Below, piece after piece: positions 44,429 to 52,278 of a stretch of 64,000 nucleotides of DNA; the stretch's first letter is position 1, and every line of letters begins with the position of its first letter. Source of the stretch: Lyngbya sp. PCC 8106 (GTDB lineage Bacteria; Cyanobacteriota; Cyanobacteriia; Cyanobacteriales; Microcoleaceae); assembly GCF_000169095.1 (NCBI RefSeq), contig NZ_AAVU01000002.1:124001-188000 (forward strand), read 5' to 3'. The position numbers and the translations under genes are program-made. The notes beneath the pieces were generated by a model. That model was not told the DNA's origin and ran no database searches. It was given only the letters and a program-made list of their open reading frames with translations.

Positions 44429-46048
44429 CTATTCCCATTCGATGGTTCCAGGCGGCTTAGAGGTAATGTCATAAACCACCCGATTAACCCCTTCGACCTC
44501 ATTGACCATCCGGTTTGAGATGATTTCCAATAAATCATAGGGAACCCGTGACCAATCGGCTGTCATCCCATCTTCACTCGATACAAACCGCAGAACGACC
44601 GGATGAGCATAGGTGCGTTGATCTCCCATTACTCCAACACTACGAACCGGAAGCAACACCGCAAAAGCTTGCCAAAAATCGTGGTAAATTCCCTGTTTAC
44701 TAATTTCATCGCGAACCACAAAATCTGCATCTCGCAAAATTCGTAGACGTTCAGGAGTCACTTCCCCGATAATCCGAATGGCGAGTCCAGGCCCGGGGAA
44801 AGGATGACGGCGAACAATTTCTTCTGGTAAACCAATCGAACGTCCGACTTTACGAACTTCATCTTTAAACAACTTTCGCAGAGGTTCAATCAGTTTAAAG
44901 CGTAAATCTTTGGGTAAACCCCCGACATTGTGATGACTTTTAATTTTTACGGCGACTCGTTCCCCGGTTTGCGGATCAACGTTGGTATCAGCAGACTCGA
45001 TCACATCTGGGTAAAGGGTGCCTTGAGCGAGATAATCAAATGGCCCGAGTCGGCTCGATTCTTCTTCAAATACTCCAATAAATTCGTGACCGATTATTTT
45101 ACGTTTTTCTTCGGGATCAGTTACGCCATTGAGTTTGGTCAGAAAACGTTCGCGGGCGTTAACGTATTGTACGGGAATGTGAAACTGTTCCTCAAATAGC
45201 TTGACCAGGCGTTCGGGTTCATATTTCCGCATGAAGCCTTGATCGATAAACATACAAGTGAGATTATCACCAATGGCTCGGTGCATTAAAAACGCCAGGG
45301 TTGAGGAGTCTACACCACCGGAAAGCGCTAGTAAAACTCGTTTGTCACCGACTTTCGCCCGAACTTCTCGAATTGCTTCTTCCACAAAGGCTTCGGTTGT
45401 CCAGGTGGGTTGACAGTTACAAATGTGATAAACGAAATTTCTAATTAGGGCTAAACCCCCGACTGAGTGAACGACTTCGGGGTGAAATTGAACGCCGTAG
45501 AGTTTCCGTTCGTGTTCTGCGATCGCCGCACAAGGAGTATTCTCAGTATGGGCGAGAATTTCAAAGCCTGTCGGTAACTGAGTACAAGAGTCGGCGTGAC
45601 TCATCCACATGGTTGAACCATTTTCAACGTTGGTGAGTAAGTCAGTCGGATCATCAATGAGTAGAGAGGCTTTTCCGTATTCAGCCCGTTGAGCGCGTTC
45701 GACTTGACCGCCAAGCTGTTGTACCATCAATTGCATCCCATAACAGACTCCTAAAATCGGAATACCCAGATTCCAAATATTGGGATCGCAATGGGGCGCA
45801 CCTTGATCGTAAACTGAATTCGGGCCGCCAGAGAGTATAATGCCTTGGGGATTTAAGGTTGCAAGTTGTTCAGCAGTGGTGCGATAGGAAATAACTTCTG
45901 AATAGACTTCTGTTTCTCGAATCCGGCGAGCAATTAGCTCTGAGTATTGTGAGCCGAAATCCATAATGACAATCATTTGTCGGTTGACGGACCCAACAAT
46001 AGGGGTGTCTGATTGGGGTTGAGTTACTGTCTCGGTCTGGGGAGCCAT
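44429..46048 (-). CDS. guaA: GMP synthase (glutamine-hydrolysing)
   Basis: 539 residues. Class I glutamine amidotransferase domain (~25-215) with nucleophile GVCYGMQL and the pair GVQFHPEV; ATP-pyrophosphatase domain with P-loop LALSGGVDSSTLAF (~240); and the C-terminal dimerisation domain ending in NRVVYDITSKPPGTIEWE. It converts XMP to GMP. The N-terminal 25 residues are extra and polar. It stands alone, with 250 bases to cbiD. Confidence 0.97.
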   Translation of the reverse strand: MAPQTETVTQPQSDTPIVGSVNRQMIVIMDFGSQYSELIARRIRETEVYSEVISYRTTAEQLATLNPQGIILSGGPNSVYDQGAPHCDPNIWNLGIPILGVCYGMQLMVQQLGGQVERAQRAEYGKASLLIDDPTDLLTNVENGSTMWMSHADSCTQLPTGFEILAHTENTPCAAIAEHERKLYGVQFHPEVVHSVGGLALIRNFVYHICNCQPTWTTEAFVEEAIREVRAKVGDKRVLLALSGGVDSSTLAFLMHRAIGDNLTCMFIDQGFMRKYEPERLVKLFEEQFHIPVQYVNARERFLTKLNGVTDPEEKRKIIGHEFIGVFEEESSRLGPFDYLAQGTLYPDVIESADTNVDPQTGERVAVKIKSHHNVGGLPKDLRFKLIEPLRKLFKDEVRKVGRSIGLPEEIVRRHPFPGPGLAIRIIGEVTPERLRILRDADFVVRDEISKQGIYHDFWQAFAVLLPVRSVGVMGDQRTYAHPVVLRFVSSEDGMTADWSRVPYDLLEIISNRMVNEVEGVNRVVYDITSKPPGTIEWE

Positions 46049-46098
46049 ATCGAGGTTGGGATTAATGAATAAATAAGAACTTGGATAACTATAACCAG

Positions 46099-46146
46099 AC
46101 CCTCTCTATCTCTGCCGAATTTAGCCAATAGAGAGGGTTTTTTTCT
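46099..46146 (+). terminator. Stem-loop with T-run upstream of guaA
   Basis: A 10-bp stem ACCCTCTCTA/TAGAGAGGGT, 20-nt loop, followed by seven T on the plus strand. It looks like a plus-strand terminator, but no plus-strand gene ends here. On the minus strand it lies in the guaA leader, without the T-run. It may stop antisense transcription, or the hairpin may act in the guaA 5' leader. Confidence 0.45.
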
Positions 46147-46301
46147 GTTACTGACTAGGTGAGGAACAGATTCAAAACCTTTGTCTGGGAATATCCCAGA
46201 AGACCAGTTGCGAGTTGCTCTTTCATCGGGGTTTGGGGATAAAATCAAATACTTTTTTCCGACTGATTCGAGCTGGGGTGACAACTCTATTTCCCGACTG
46301 A

Positions 46302-47570
46302 TTAGAGCAAGTGATTATTTTGACTAGAATAGCAAATTTCTGTTAAAAGTGTATCGCCTGCTGCACTTTTTATAACTATTTTACGCTTACGATCAAACAA
46401 TACTGAACCCACGATAACCTGACGCTGTATACGATCGCGGATATACGCTTGTGATCTTTGGTCAATTGTAGATGCGATCGATTCATAAATTTGCTTGACC
46501 CAACTCAAATTTTGTGATTCGGAATTTTCATCGAGGCTTCGCAGGTGGTTTAATGCAGCTTCGGTGGTTTCGCAGTGAAAAATTGTCTGTAAATGCTCGG
46601 TGGATAAGCCTAAGTTAGCGCAATGAGCGGTTAATATTTCTAGACGTCCATCGGCGAGATGATGATGGGTGTGAAAGATTCCCCCGGCTAACTTGATTAA
46701 TTTTCCATGATAACCAAATAATAGAATAGACTCGATTCCAGCAAGTCCGGCTGCGGCTAACATTGGCCCTAACCAATTGGCGGTTTTGACGGTTTGTTCG
46801 GGGGAAATTCCTAATTTTTGGGCGAGATCTAAACCATTTTCTCCCACACAAAATACTAAGGATTTATACTGAGTGGCTTTTTGGTTGAGTTCCTCGCAAT
46901 AGGCTTCTAATTGTCCGGGTGCGCTGAGGGGTTGGGAGATACCTGTTGTACCGAGTAGGGATAAGCCTTCTACGACTCCAAAGGCTTCGTTTGAGGTTCG
47001 TTTTGCCAGTTGCCGACCTTCGGGTAAAATGATGGTAATTTGTATTCTGTCTGTGGGTTTGAGGAGTCGTTCTAAGTTTGTTTGAAATAACCGTTGAGCA
47101 TAACTATAAATTGCTGGATTTCCACTATTTTTATTATAACCAATTCCTTCACCTCCGATTAAGGTGATTTGTTCGTTTTGTTCTCCGATAATATTGGTTT
47201 TATTATCGGGAATTTCAACAGTATTTTCGATGAGTTCTACCATCGCCCAAATCGGAGTATTGCGAGTTAAATCGATGTTATCTCCCGGATCAGAACGGGT
47301 AATAGCTAAAGCGGTGTTGGGTTTAATTTTAGCAATTTGTTCGATGGTAATTTCAACCGTTTGAGCGGGTTCAATTAAATCAATTTCAACAGTATTGAGA
47401 GGATGCTTTTGTTGAGATGTAGGAAGTTTTGCCCCCCTAACCCCCCAAATTTGGGGAGAACCTTCATAGTCATTCATTGAAAACTGCTGTAAATACTTCA
47501 AGGCTGCGATCGCTCCTGCACAAGCAAACACGGGTAAAGTATATCCAGAACGAGGTTGAGAAGGGGTCAT
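46302..47570 (-). CDS. cbiD: Cobalt-precorrin-5B C1-methyltransferase with repeat-derived insert
   Basis: 422 residues. RSGYTLPVFACAGAIAAL at the start, NTALAITRSDPGDNIDLTRNTPIW, GGEGIG, and TTGISQPLS are characteristic of CbiD, which methylates C1 in anaerobic-type cobalamin synthesis. Residues ~37-55 (SPQIWGVRGAKLPTSQQK) are encoded by a G-rich dispersed repeat also found at 27779-27898; this adds a loop where the family usually has a short link. The frame is intact and the conserved blocks are kept, so it is probably functional. No cobalamin riboswitch was seen upstream. Confidence 0.93.
   Translation of the reverse strand: MTPSQPRSGYTLPVFACAGAIAALKYLQQFSMNDYEGSPQIWGVRGAKLPTSQQKHPLNTVEIDLIEPAQTVEITIEQIAKIKPNTALAITRSDPGDNIDLTRNTPIWAMVELIENTVEIPDNKTNIIGEQNEQITLIGGEGIGYNKNSGNPAIYSYAQRLFQTNLERLLKPTDRIQITIILPEGRQLAKRTSNEAFGVVEGLSLLGTTGISQPLSAPGQLEAYCEELNQKATQYKSLVFCVGENGLDLAQKLGISPEQTVKTANWLGPMLAAAGLAGIESILLFGYHGKLIKLAGGIFHTHHHLADGRLEILTAHCANLGLSTEHLQTIFHCETTEAALNHLRSLDENSESQNLSWVKQIYESIASTIDQRSQAYIRDRIQRQVIVGSVLFDRKRKIVIKSAAGDTLLTEICYSSQNNHLL
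47406..47462. repeat. Dispersed G/C-rich repeat inside cbiD
   Basis: The core at 47431-47456 starts CCCCCCTAACCCCCCAAATT and continues GGGG. It is the same family as the repeat array between the CHAT and STAND genes. Here it is read in frame as coding sequence. Confidence 0.65.
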
Positions 47571-47646
47571 TGATTTAATTTTAGCATGAAGTAATATTAT
47601 TTATTTTAACAATTAAAAGCTTGTTTAATGGATAAGAAATTAATTT

Positions 47647-48075
47647 TCAATTATCATTTGGAGGATGCCAGCCATTCATTACCCAACGTCTTCGAGCGAC
47701 TAAAATTACAGAATTATTCATCCGTAGAGCAATAATTGTACCTCGACCCCTGCTAGTTAAACCTTCTACTCTAATTCCGTCATAACTCCATTGAAAATGC
47801 TCTGACCATTGTTGTTTTCTGGGGTTAAACAAAAAAACGGTTTCTCCTGTTAAAGGATCGATAGCTTCTGTTATATCACTTTTAAATTCATTACAGGTAC
47901 GACAAGCTAAACAAACATTATCAAAGATTGTTTCTCCCCCTTTAGAACGAGGTAAAATATGGTCATATGTCATGGGAATACCGCTATTAGCTTCACTCGT
48001 TTGGCAGTAACAGCAACGACAACGATCGCTTTGCTCAATTTGAGTGCGTAAATTTTTAGGAATATAAGCAGACAT
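47647..48075 (-). CDS. HNH endonuclease
   Basis: 142 residues. A zinc-finger-type HNH core: CRCCYCQTSEANSGIPMTYDHILPRSKGGETIFDNVCLACRTCNEFKSD (~18-66), with the DHI..P, N and C-x2-C pairs all present. The C-terminal half has no named domain (LFNPRKQQWSEHF, RRRWVMNGWHPP). It follows the ribbon-helix-helix-like gene by three bases, a pairing seen in other cyanobacterial genomes; whether it is a defence nuclease or a homing-like one is unknown. Confidence 0.88.
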   Translation of the reverse strand: MSAYIPKNLRTQIEQSDRCRCCYCQTSEANSGIPMTYDHILPRSKGGETIFDNVCLACRTCNEFKSDITEAIDPLTGETVFLFNPRKQQWSEHFQWSYDGIRVEGLTSRGRGTIIALRMNNSVILVARRRWVMNGWHPPNDN

Positions 48076-48078
48076 GAT

Positions 48079-48483
48079 TTAAGATAGAGTTAGGTTATAT
48101 CCTCGCCAGCGAAGTAAGGCTGATGCTTGAGCTTTTCGCAGCATAAAAAGGTCTGCTTCTTGTCGTAATTTTATCAGTTCAAGTTGTTCAGTATCCGTAA
48201 GACTGTTACTTTGGTTCCGCTCAAGTAAAATATTGTATCGCTCCATTTCTGCTGTTGTTTTTCGGTTGTTAGCAATTTGCAAAAGTGTATTATTATCTAA
48301 TTGATCTAAAGCAGCTAGTTCAGTTTGAAACTCTGCGGGTACATCCTCATAAGTTGGAGGACTACCCACTTGTAAAGCATGAAGCATTACTTGTTCAATA
48401 GACTGTCCTGTCGCACGAGCGGTATTCACTAAACGCTGATACAGAGGTTCTGGTATTTGAAGGGTAACGGTTTCAACCTGCAT
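48079..48483 (-). CDS. Ribbon-helix-helix-like protein linked to HNH nuclease
   Basis: 134 residues. The N-terminus (VETVTLQIPEPLYQRLVNTARATGQSIEQVMLHAL) has the strand-helix-helix look of MetJ/Arc-type DNA-binding antitoxins. The rest is helical (ELAALDQLDNNTLLQIANNRKTTAEMERYNILLERNQSNSLTDTEQLELIKLRQEADLFMLRKAQASALL). It starts the two-gene unit with the HNH nuclease and could control or neutralise it (inference). Confidence 0.7.
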   Translation of the reverse strand: MQVETVTLQIPEPLYQRLVNTARATGQSIEQVMLHALQVGSPPTYEDVPAEFQTELAALDQLDNNTLLQIANNRKTTAEMERYNILLERNQSNSLTDTEQLELIKLRQEADLFMLRKAQASALLRWRGYNLTLS

Positions 48484-48586
48484 CTTTAGCCTCTATGATT
48501 TTGTCAAGCTTTAGAGGTTATATTATACATCAAATGTTACAATTTAGAATGTCAAATCATCACAAATCATTAATTATTACTCAAAA

Positions 48587-48820
48587 ATGGAAAATCTAAT
48601 TTCTCAAAGAATTACCTTAAATCCAGATATATGTCATGGTAAACCCTGTATTCGAGGATTGCGTTATCCTGTAGAGTTTATTTTAGAGTTATTGAGTTCG
48701 GGTATGAGTCCGGAGGAAATTTTAGAAGATTATGAAGATTTAGAACGCGATGATATCTTAGCTGCTTTACAATTTGCAACTCGACTCACTCAAATCAAGG
48801 GGATATATCAGATAGTGTAA
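48587..48820 (+). CDS. DUF433 antitoxin (VapB-like)
   Basis: 77 residues. The DUF433 sequence ITLNPDICHGKPCIRGLRYPVEFILELLSSGMSPEEILEDYEDLERDDILAALQFA is complete, with the winged-helix type DNA-binding part. Its stop codon overlaps the ATG of the toxin gene (TAATG), as in intact cyanobacterial DUF433-DUF5615 modules. Confidence 0.9.
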   Translation: MENLISQRITLNPDICHGKPCIRGLRYPVEFILELLSSGMSPEEILEDYEDLERDDILAALQFATRLTQIKGIYQIV

Positions 48821-49173
48821 TGAAATTTTTAATTGATGCACAATTACCGATGCGTCTTGCACGTATTTTACAAATTGCAGGTTATGATACAGTTCATACC
48901 CTGGATTTACCTCAAAAAAATGCAACACCAGATACAGAAATTAATTTGATTTAAATCGACGAAAGCCGAGTTGTTATCACCAAAGATAGAGATTTTATGG
49001 ATTCGTTTTTAATTCGACAACAACCTTATAAGCTTTTGCTGATTACAACAGGTAACATTAGCAATAACGAACTGATGAATTTATTTACAAATCATCTATC
49101 TGAAATAGTCGAACTCTTTGAACAAAATTCATTGATTGAGATGAGTCGCAATGCTATTATTATACATCAGTGA
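48820..49173 (+). pseudogene. DUF5615 PIN-like toxin gene with an in-frame stop
   Basis: The frame opens at ATG 48820 (MKFLIDAQLPMRLARILQIAGYDTVHTLDLPQKN...) and meets TAA at 48952-48954 (codon 45), after INLI. It then continues in the same frame as IDESRVVITKDRDFMDSFLIRQQPYKLLLITTGNI... to a stop at 49171-49173. All conserved parts on both sides are kept, so this is one recent base change in an otherwise complete 117-residue PIN-like toxin. Only the first 44 residues would be made unless the stop is read through. Confidence 0.88.
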
Positions 49174-49208
49174 AGACAAAGTGTAATCTCTAAAAATTAA
49201 TAAAAAAA

Positions 49209-49250
49209 GCGATCGCACTCAACTTTGAAGGGAAAAGGGTATGCGATCGC
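49209..49250 (-). terminator. Terminator built from two HIP1 octamers
   Basis: Inverted copies of TGCGATCGC (GCGATCGCA at 49209-49217 and TGCGATCGC at 49242-49250) with a 24-nt loop. On the minus strand the stem is followed by TTTTTTTATT, so it fits as the terminator of the AAA+ operon ending at 49275. Confidence 0.6.
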
Positions 49251-49274
49251 CTTATTTGTTTAAAAACAGCAAAT

Positions 49275-50333
49275 TTAATTGTTAGATGCTGTATCTAGCG
49301 GTTCTGAGGGGTTCTCTACCTTCCCATTTGTAGATTCAGATAGTGCATTCGGTTGTTCTTTTGGTAAGTCTACCTTCTCATTTACAGGAACTAACTGAGG
49401 TTGAGGTTTTTCTGCTGCTTTGTTCGCATCAATAATTTCAGTAATTGCTTTATCAAAATGCTCCTGAGTAACCTTCTTTTCGGAGTCGGGTTTATCTTCA
49501 TGCGCCGCAGCTACAACAGCTTGAAAAACAGCATTTTTGATATCTCGCCCGGAGATTTGATCAAACTGTTTTGCAAGGTATTTAAAATCTACTGAACTAT
49601 CTAACGGCAGTTTTTCTGGAATTTGAGCTTCCCAAATTTTAACACGTCCTTCTTCATCCGGTAACTCAAACTTAATTGTTCGTCGAATTCGACTGACAAA
49701 AGCTGGATCGTAGTTACTGTATAAATTGGTTGCAAAAATGACAACTCCTTCGTACTTAGAAAGCTCAGTCAGCATTACACTACGAGTTAAGTTCACTGCT
49801 GTATCAACAGCTTGCGTAACATTCTCTAAACGCTTACCTAAAAAAGAATCAGCTTCGTCAAAGAATAAGATAGCATTCTTTTCAGTTGCAAACTTAAAGA
49901 CATCTGAAATATTCTTCGGTGTTTCACCAACATACTTTGATTCAAGTTGCTGATAAGGAACAACGAGAATCTTTCGGTTAAGTGCATGAGCTATTACTTC
50001 GGCTGTAAGAGTTTTTCCAGTTCCAGGGGGGCCATAAAAGTTAATGGAAAGAGATTTATCAAGTTTATGCTTTTCTCCTATCCCCCATGTTTCATAGATT
50101 AATTTCTGATGCTTAAGTTCAGCCATCATTAAATCTACCTGATGTCGAGTTTCTGCGGTTAGAATGACATCTTGGAGTGTGTACTTTGGCTCTCGGATAT
50201 AAAGGCTAAAATCTATCTTTGATTCTTGTTCTTTATTGGAATTTTCAGTTTTTTGAGCATCGTCTTTCTGAGAGCTAGAACGATTTTCTCCTGCTGCCTG
50301 ACGAAATGCTTCTAGCTTATCGGGTCTTGGCAT
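49275..50333 (-). CDS. AAA+ ATPase of an uncharacterised small-protein operon
   Basis: 352 residues with one AAA+ module (~50-280) of the CDC48/FtsH/spastin-like classic type. Walker A GPPGTGKT at 101-108, Walker B LFFDEAD at ~156-162, sensor 1 ATN at 201-203, arginine finger SRIRR at ~214-218 and sensor 2 SGRDIKNAV at ~261-269 are intact; pore-loop candidate KYVGE at ~133-137. The N-terminal 40 and C-terminal 60 residues are disordered and charged. So it should be an active hexameric ATPase/remodeller. The last gene of a four-gene operon whose other products have no known family. Confidence 0.88.
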   Translation of the reverse strand: MPRPDKLEAFRQAAGENRSSSQKDDAQKTENSNKEQESKIDFSLYIREPKYTLQDVILTAETRHQVDLMMAELKHQKLIYETWGIGEKHKLDKSLSINFYGPPGTGKTLTAEVIAHALNRKILVVPYQQLESKYVGETPKNISDVFKFATEKNAILFFDEADSFLGKRLENVTQAVDTAVNLTRSVMLTELSKYEGVVIFATNLYSNYDPAFVSRIRRTIKFELPDEEGRVKIWEAQIPEKLPLDSSVDFKYLAKQFDQISGRDIKNAVFQAVVAAAHEDKPDSEKKVTQEHFDKAITEIIDANKAAEKPQPQLVPVNEKVDLPKEQPNALSESTNGKVENPSEPLDTASNN

Positions 50334-50371
50334 TAGTCTTTCCTCTTTACAATTTTAACTACATCAAAGGA

Positions 50372-50989
50372 TTAATCTATCTGGATAATCAAAGCATTAA
50401 AGAACAATTCTTTCTTCATTTTTACATAAGGATCTCCAGCTTTACTTACTTTATCTACAAAACCTACAAAAGAACCCAAAACTTGACTGAATGGGCGATC
50501 AGATTTAATTACATTTGTCACTATTTCTAGCTTCTCCGGTGGAACGATAAAATTACCAAATAAGGGCTTAAAGAGTTTGTTAGAATTGTCCAGCCACTCC
50601 TCACGTTCTTCACCCTTTAGCTCATTATCCAATACATAAATTTTTTTCAACTTAGAAGCTGGACTGTGAGATGGGATCAGGACATCACAATGATCAATCG
50701 TTGGAATTCTGTACCCAACATTTTCTTGTCTAATCTTATTATCTTCGTCATAAAGCCATATTTTTAGATCTGTAAAACTACAGTTAGATAAACGACTACT
50801 TCTGCGAAATAAATCTCTGACTATTAAATCATCAAAAAATTGCTGTATTTTCTCATTTATTGTACAATTACCATTCTTGTTTTTTTGACCAGGCACTCCG
50901 AATAACTCAATAGTTTTCAATTGACTAGAAGGTTCAGGTGAACGAAAACCGATTTGTAGATATACTTTATTTTCTAAATTTATTTCCAT
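50372..50989 (-). CDS. Protein of unknown function in AAA+ operon
   Basis: 205 residues, no recognised domain. It is a mixed alpha/beta, soluble-looking protein (VYLQIGFRSPEPSSQLKTIELFGVPG; LKIWLYDEDNKIRQENVGYRIPTIDHCDVLIPSHS; KKIYVLDNELKGEEREEWLDNSNKLFKPLFGNFIVPPEKLEIVTNVIKSD). It starts 34 bases after the 107-residue gene and ends 38 bases before the AAA+ gene. It may be the ATPase's adaptor or substrate (inference). Confidence 0.75.
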   Translation of the reverse strand: MEINLENKVYLQIGFRSPEPSSQLKTIELFGVPGQKNKNGNCTINEKIQQFFDDLIVRDLFRRSSRLSNCSFTDLKIWLYDEDNKIRQENVGYRIPTIDHCDVLIPSHSPASKLKKIYVLDNELKGEEREEWLDNSNKLFKPLFGNFIVPPEKLEIVTNVIKSDRPFSQVLGSFVGFVDKVSKAGDPYVKMKKELFFNALIIQID

Positions 50990-51023
50990 TTTTTACTGCT
51001 GTTTTAATTAATGATTATAGAAC

Positions 51024-51347
51024 TTATTTGGTGGTTTCTAATACCATGGGTTTTGAATTCTCTCGAGTTGGTAGTGGAGAATCTTGAGGTGCTTCCTTGA
51101 TTGTAAAAACTTGGGATGGCTTACCACGAAACTTGGAATCCCAAACTTCCATGATCGTCTCATAACCTTTGTAGAAGATTACATACAATCCATGTACAAA
51201 GCCATAGGCTTTTATTAAAGCAGTTTCTACTTGTTTCCAAACTTTATTGAGATTATTGATCAGATTATGAATAAATTTTTTAAAAACTTTTCCTAACCAA
51301 TTTACTAACTGATTGAATAAACGACCTGATTTTTTTAAAAATCCCAT
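51024..51347 (-). CDS. Small amphipathic helical protein in AAA+ operon
   Basis: 107 residues with a strong ribosome-binding site (GGAGG, nine bases before ATG 51347). Residues ~1-60 form long amphipathic, Lys-rich helices (FLKKSGRLFNQLVNWLGKVFKKFIHNLINNLNKVWKQVETALIKAYGF), suited to membrane surface contact. Then comes an aromatic stretch (VHGLYVIFYKGYETIMEVWDSKF) and a disordered tail. No known family. Confidence 0.72.
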   Translation of the reverse strand: MGFLKKSGRLFNQLVNWLGKVFKKFIHNLINNLNKVWKQVETALIKAYGFVHGLYVIFYKGYETIMEVWDSKFRGKPSQVFTIKEAPQDSPLPTRENSKPMVLETTK

Positions 51348-51371
51348 TAATATTTCCTCCAGATGTAATTA

Positions 51372-51521
51372 CTACAAACTTAGCTTACTAAAATTACCTG
51401 TTGCAACTAAGCTTTTCCATAACTTAGAAAAGGGTTTTGACAAAGCCTCAATGATTGCAGCAACACCAACAACAGTACCTGCGATCGCTGAAACAGCAAC
51501 TTGCAGTACAATATCCAACAT
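51372..51521 (-). CDS. Very small hydrophobic protein, first gene of AAA+ operon
   Basis: 49 residues from the ATG at 51521 to TAG at 51372. One hydrophobic helix (IVLQVAVSAIAGTVVGVAAIIEAL) is followed by a basic end (SKPFSKLWKSLVATGNFSKLSL). This size and layout recall membrane-acting peptides of abortive-infection or holin type, but also simple anchors. It sits 24 bases before the 107-residue gene, whose GGAGG lies in the gap. Confidence 0.6.
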   Translation of the reverse strand: MLDIVLQVAVSAIAGTVVGVAAIIEALSKPFSKLWKSLVATGNFSKLSL

Positions 51522-51619
51522 GAGTTTTGTTAAGTTCTTTGAGTTCGCTTATCAATAGCCTGATTAATTTCTGACCCTGGTAAGCTTGCTATATTCCGAT
51601 CATATTTCAGGTTTCTTGA

Positions 51620-51648
51620 ATGTTTGTCTGATGAAGGTCAGGAAACAT
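51620..51648. promoter_or_regulatory. Candidate operator between HTH gene and AAA+ operon
   Basis: Imperfect dyad: ATGTTTgtCTGA and TCAGgAAACAT around TGAAGG, in the 163-base divergent region, 37-65 bases upstream of the HTH start. It is well placed for a regulator controlling both directions. Confidence 0.35.
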
Positions 51649-51684
51649 GGTAGGATTACATCAGGAATTTAATAGGACTTTCCG

Positions 51685-52173
51685 ATGTCCACTGACGAAC
51701 AGTTCAACCAGGCTGCACGAGATTGGGACTTAGAAACTTTGTATATTGACCTCGCCTCTGCGAAGGGTAAACGTCTAACTCCGATGGAGAAGCTACATCT
51801 GCGAGGGTTGTTGTGTGGTTATAGTCCTAGCGAAATTGCTGAAAAACTCGGTAAAAATCCTAAAGGGGTTGAGACTGACCTATGTGCGACTTTATATAGA
51901 TACGTGAAAAGTTTACTCGATAAGTGTGATGAGCGGATCGAAAACTGGAGAAATGTTGCAGAATGGTTGGATGATGCAGGATATAAATGTCAACCTCCTT
52001 CTGAAGTTTCACTGGAGAGTTTATTACCGGAAAAAAGCGTTGTTAATGTTAATAATATTCATATTGACAATCATCAGTTAGTTGTTGTTTTTAGCTTGAA
52101 AATTCCAACTTCCCAAGCAACAGAATTATCAATTCCAAATTTCGACTTAGGGAATGAAGGGCTAAAGGATTAA
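51685..52173 (+). CDS. HTH protein divergent from the AAA+ operon
   Basis: 162 residues. The N-terminal ~90 residues carry an HTH of sigma-70 region 4/LuxR type (RLTPMEKLHLRGLLCGYSPSEIAEKLGKNPKGVETDLCATLYRYVKSLL), the module found at the start of many cyanobacterial WD40/NACHT/caspase-like signalling proteins. The C-terminal part is strand-rich (SVVNVNNIHIDNHQLVVVFSLKIP). Here it stands alone. It could be the regulator or sensor of the divergent AAA+ operon. Confidence 0.78.
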   Translation: MSTDEQFNQAARDWDLETLYIDLASAKGKRLTPMEKLHLRGLLCGYSPSEIAEKLGKNPKGVETDLCATLYRYVKSLLDKCDERIENWRNVAEWLDDAGYKCQPPSEVSLESLLPEKSVVNVNNIHIDNHQLVVVFSLKIPTSQATELSIPNFDLGNEGLKD

Positions 52174-52278
52174 AAAAGTGAATTGATGAATGAAAATAGC
52201 AATTCACTCAGTTTGTGACGATCGCACATAAATTCGACATAATAGGAGAATAGACGAAGCCAGGGTCACAAATTCTCT

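Noticed and set aside
46049..46301. Purine riboswitch or an 86-codon frame upstream of guaA
   Set aside because: No purine-riboswitch core was seen, and the frame overlaps the guaA start out of frame without a ribosome-binding site.
47571..47646. Cobalamin riboswitch before cbiD
   Set aside because: The gap is only about 76 AT-rich bases and lacks the conserved B12-box.
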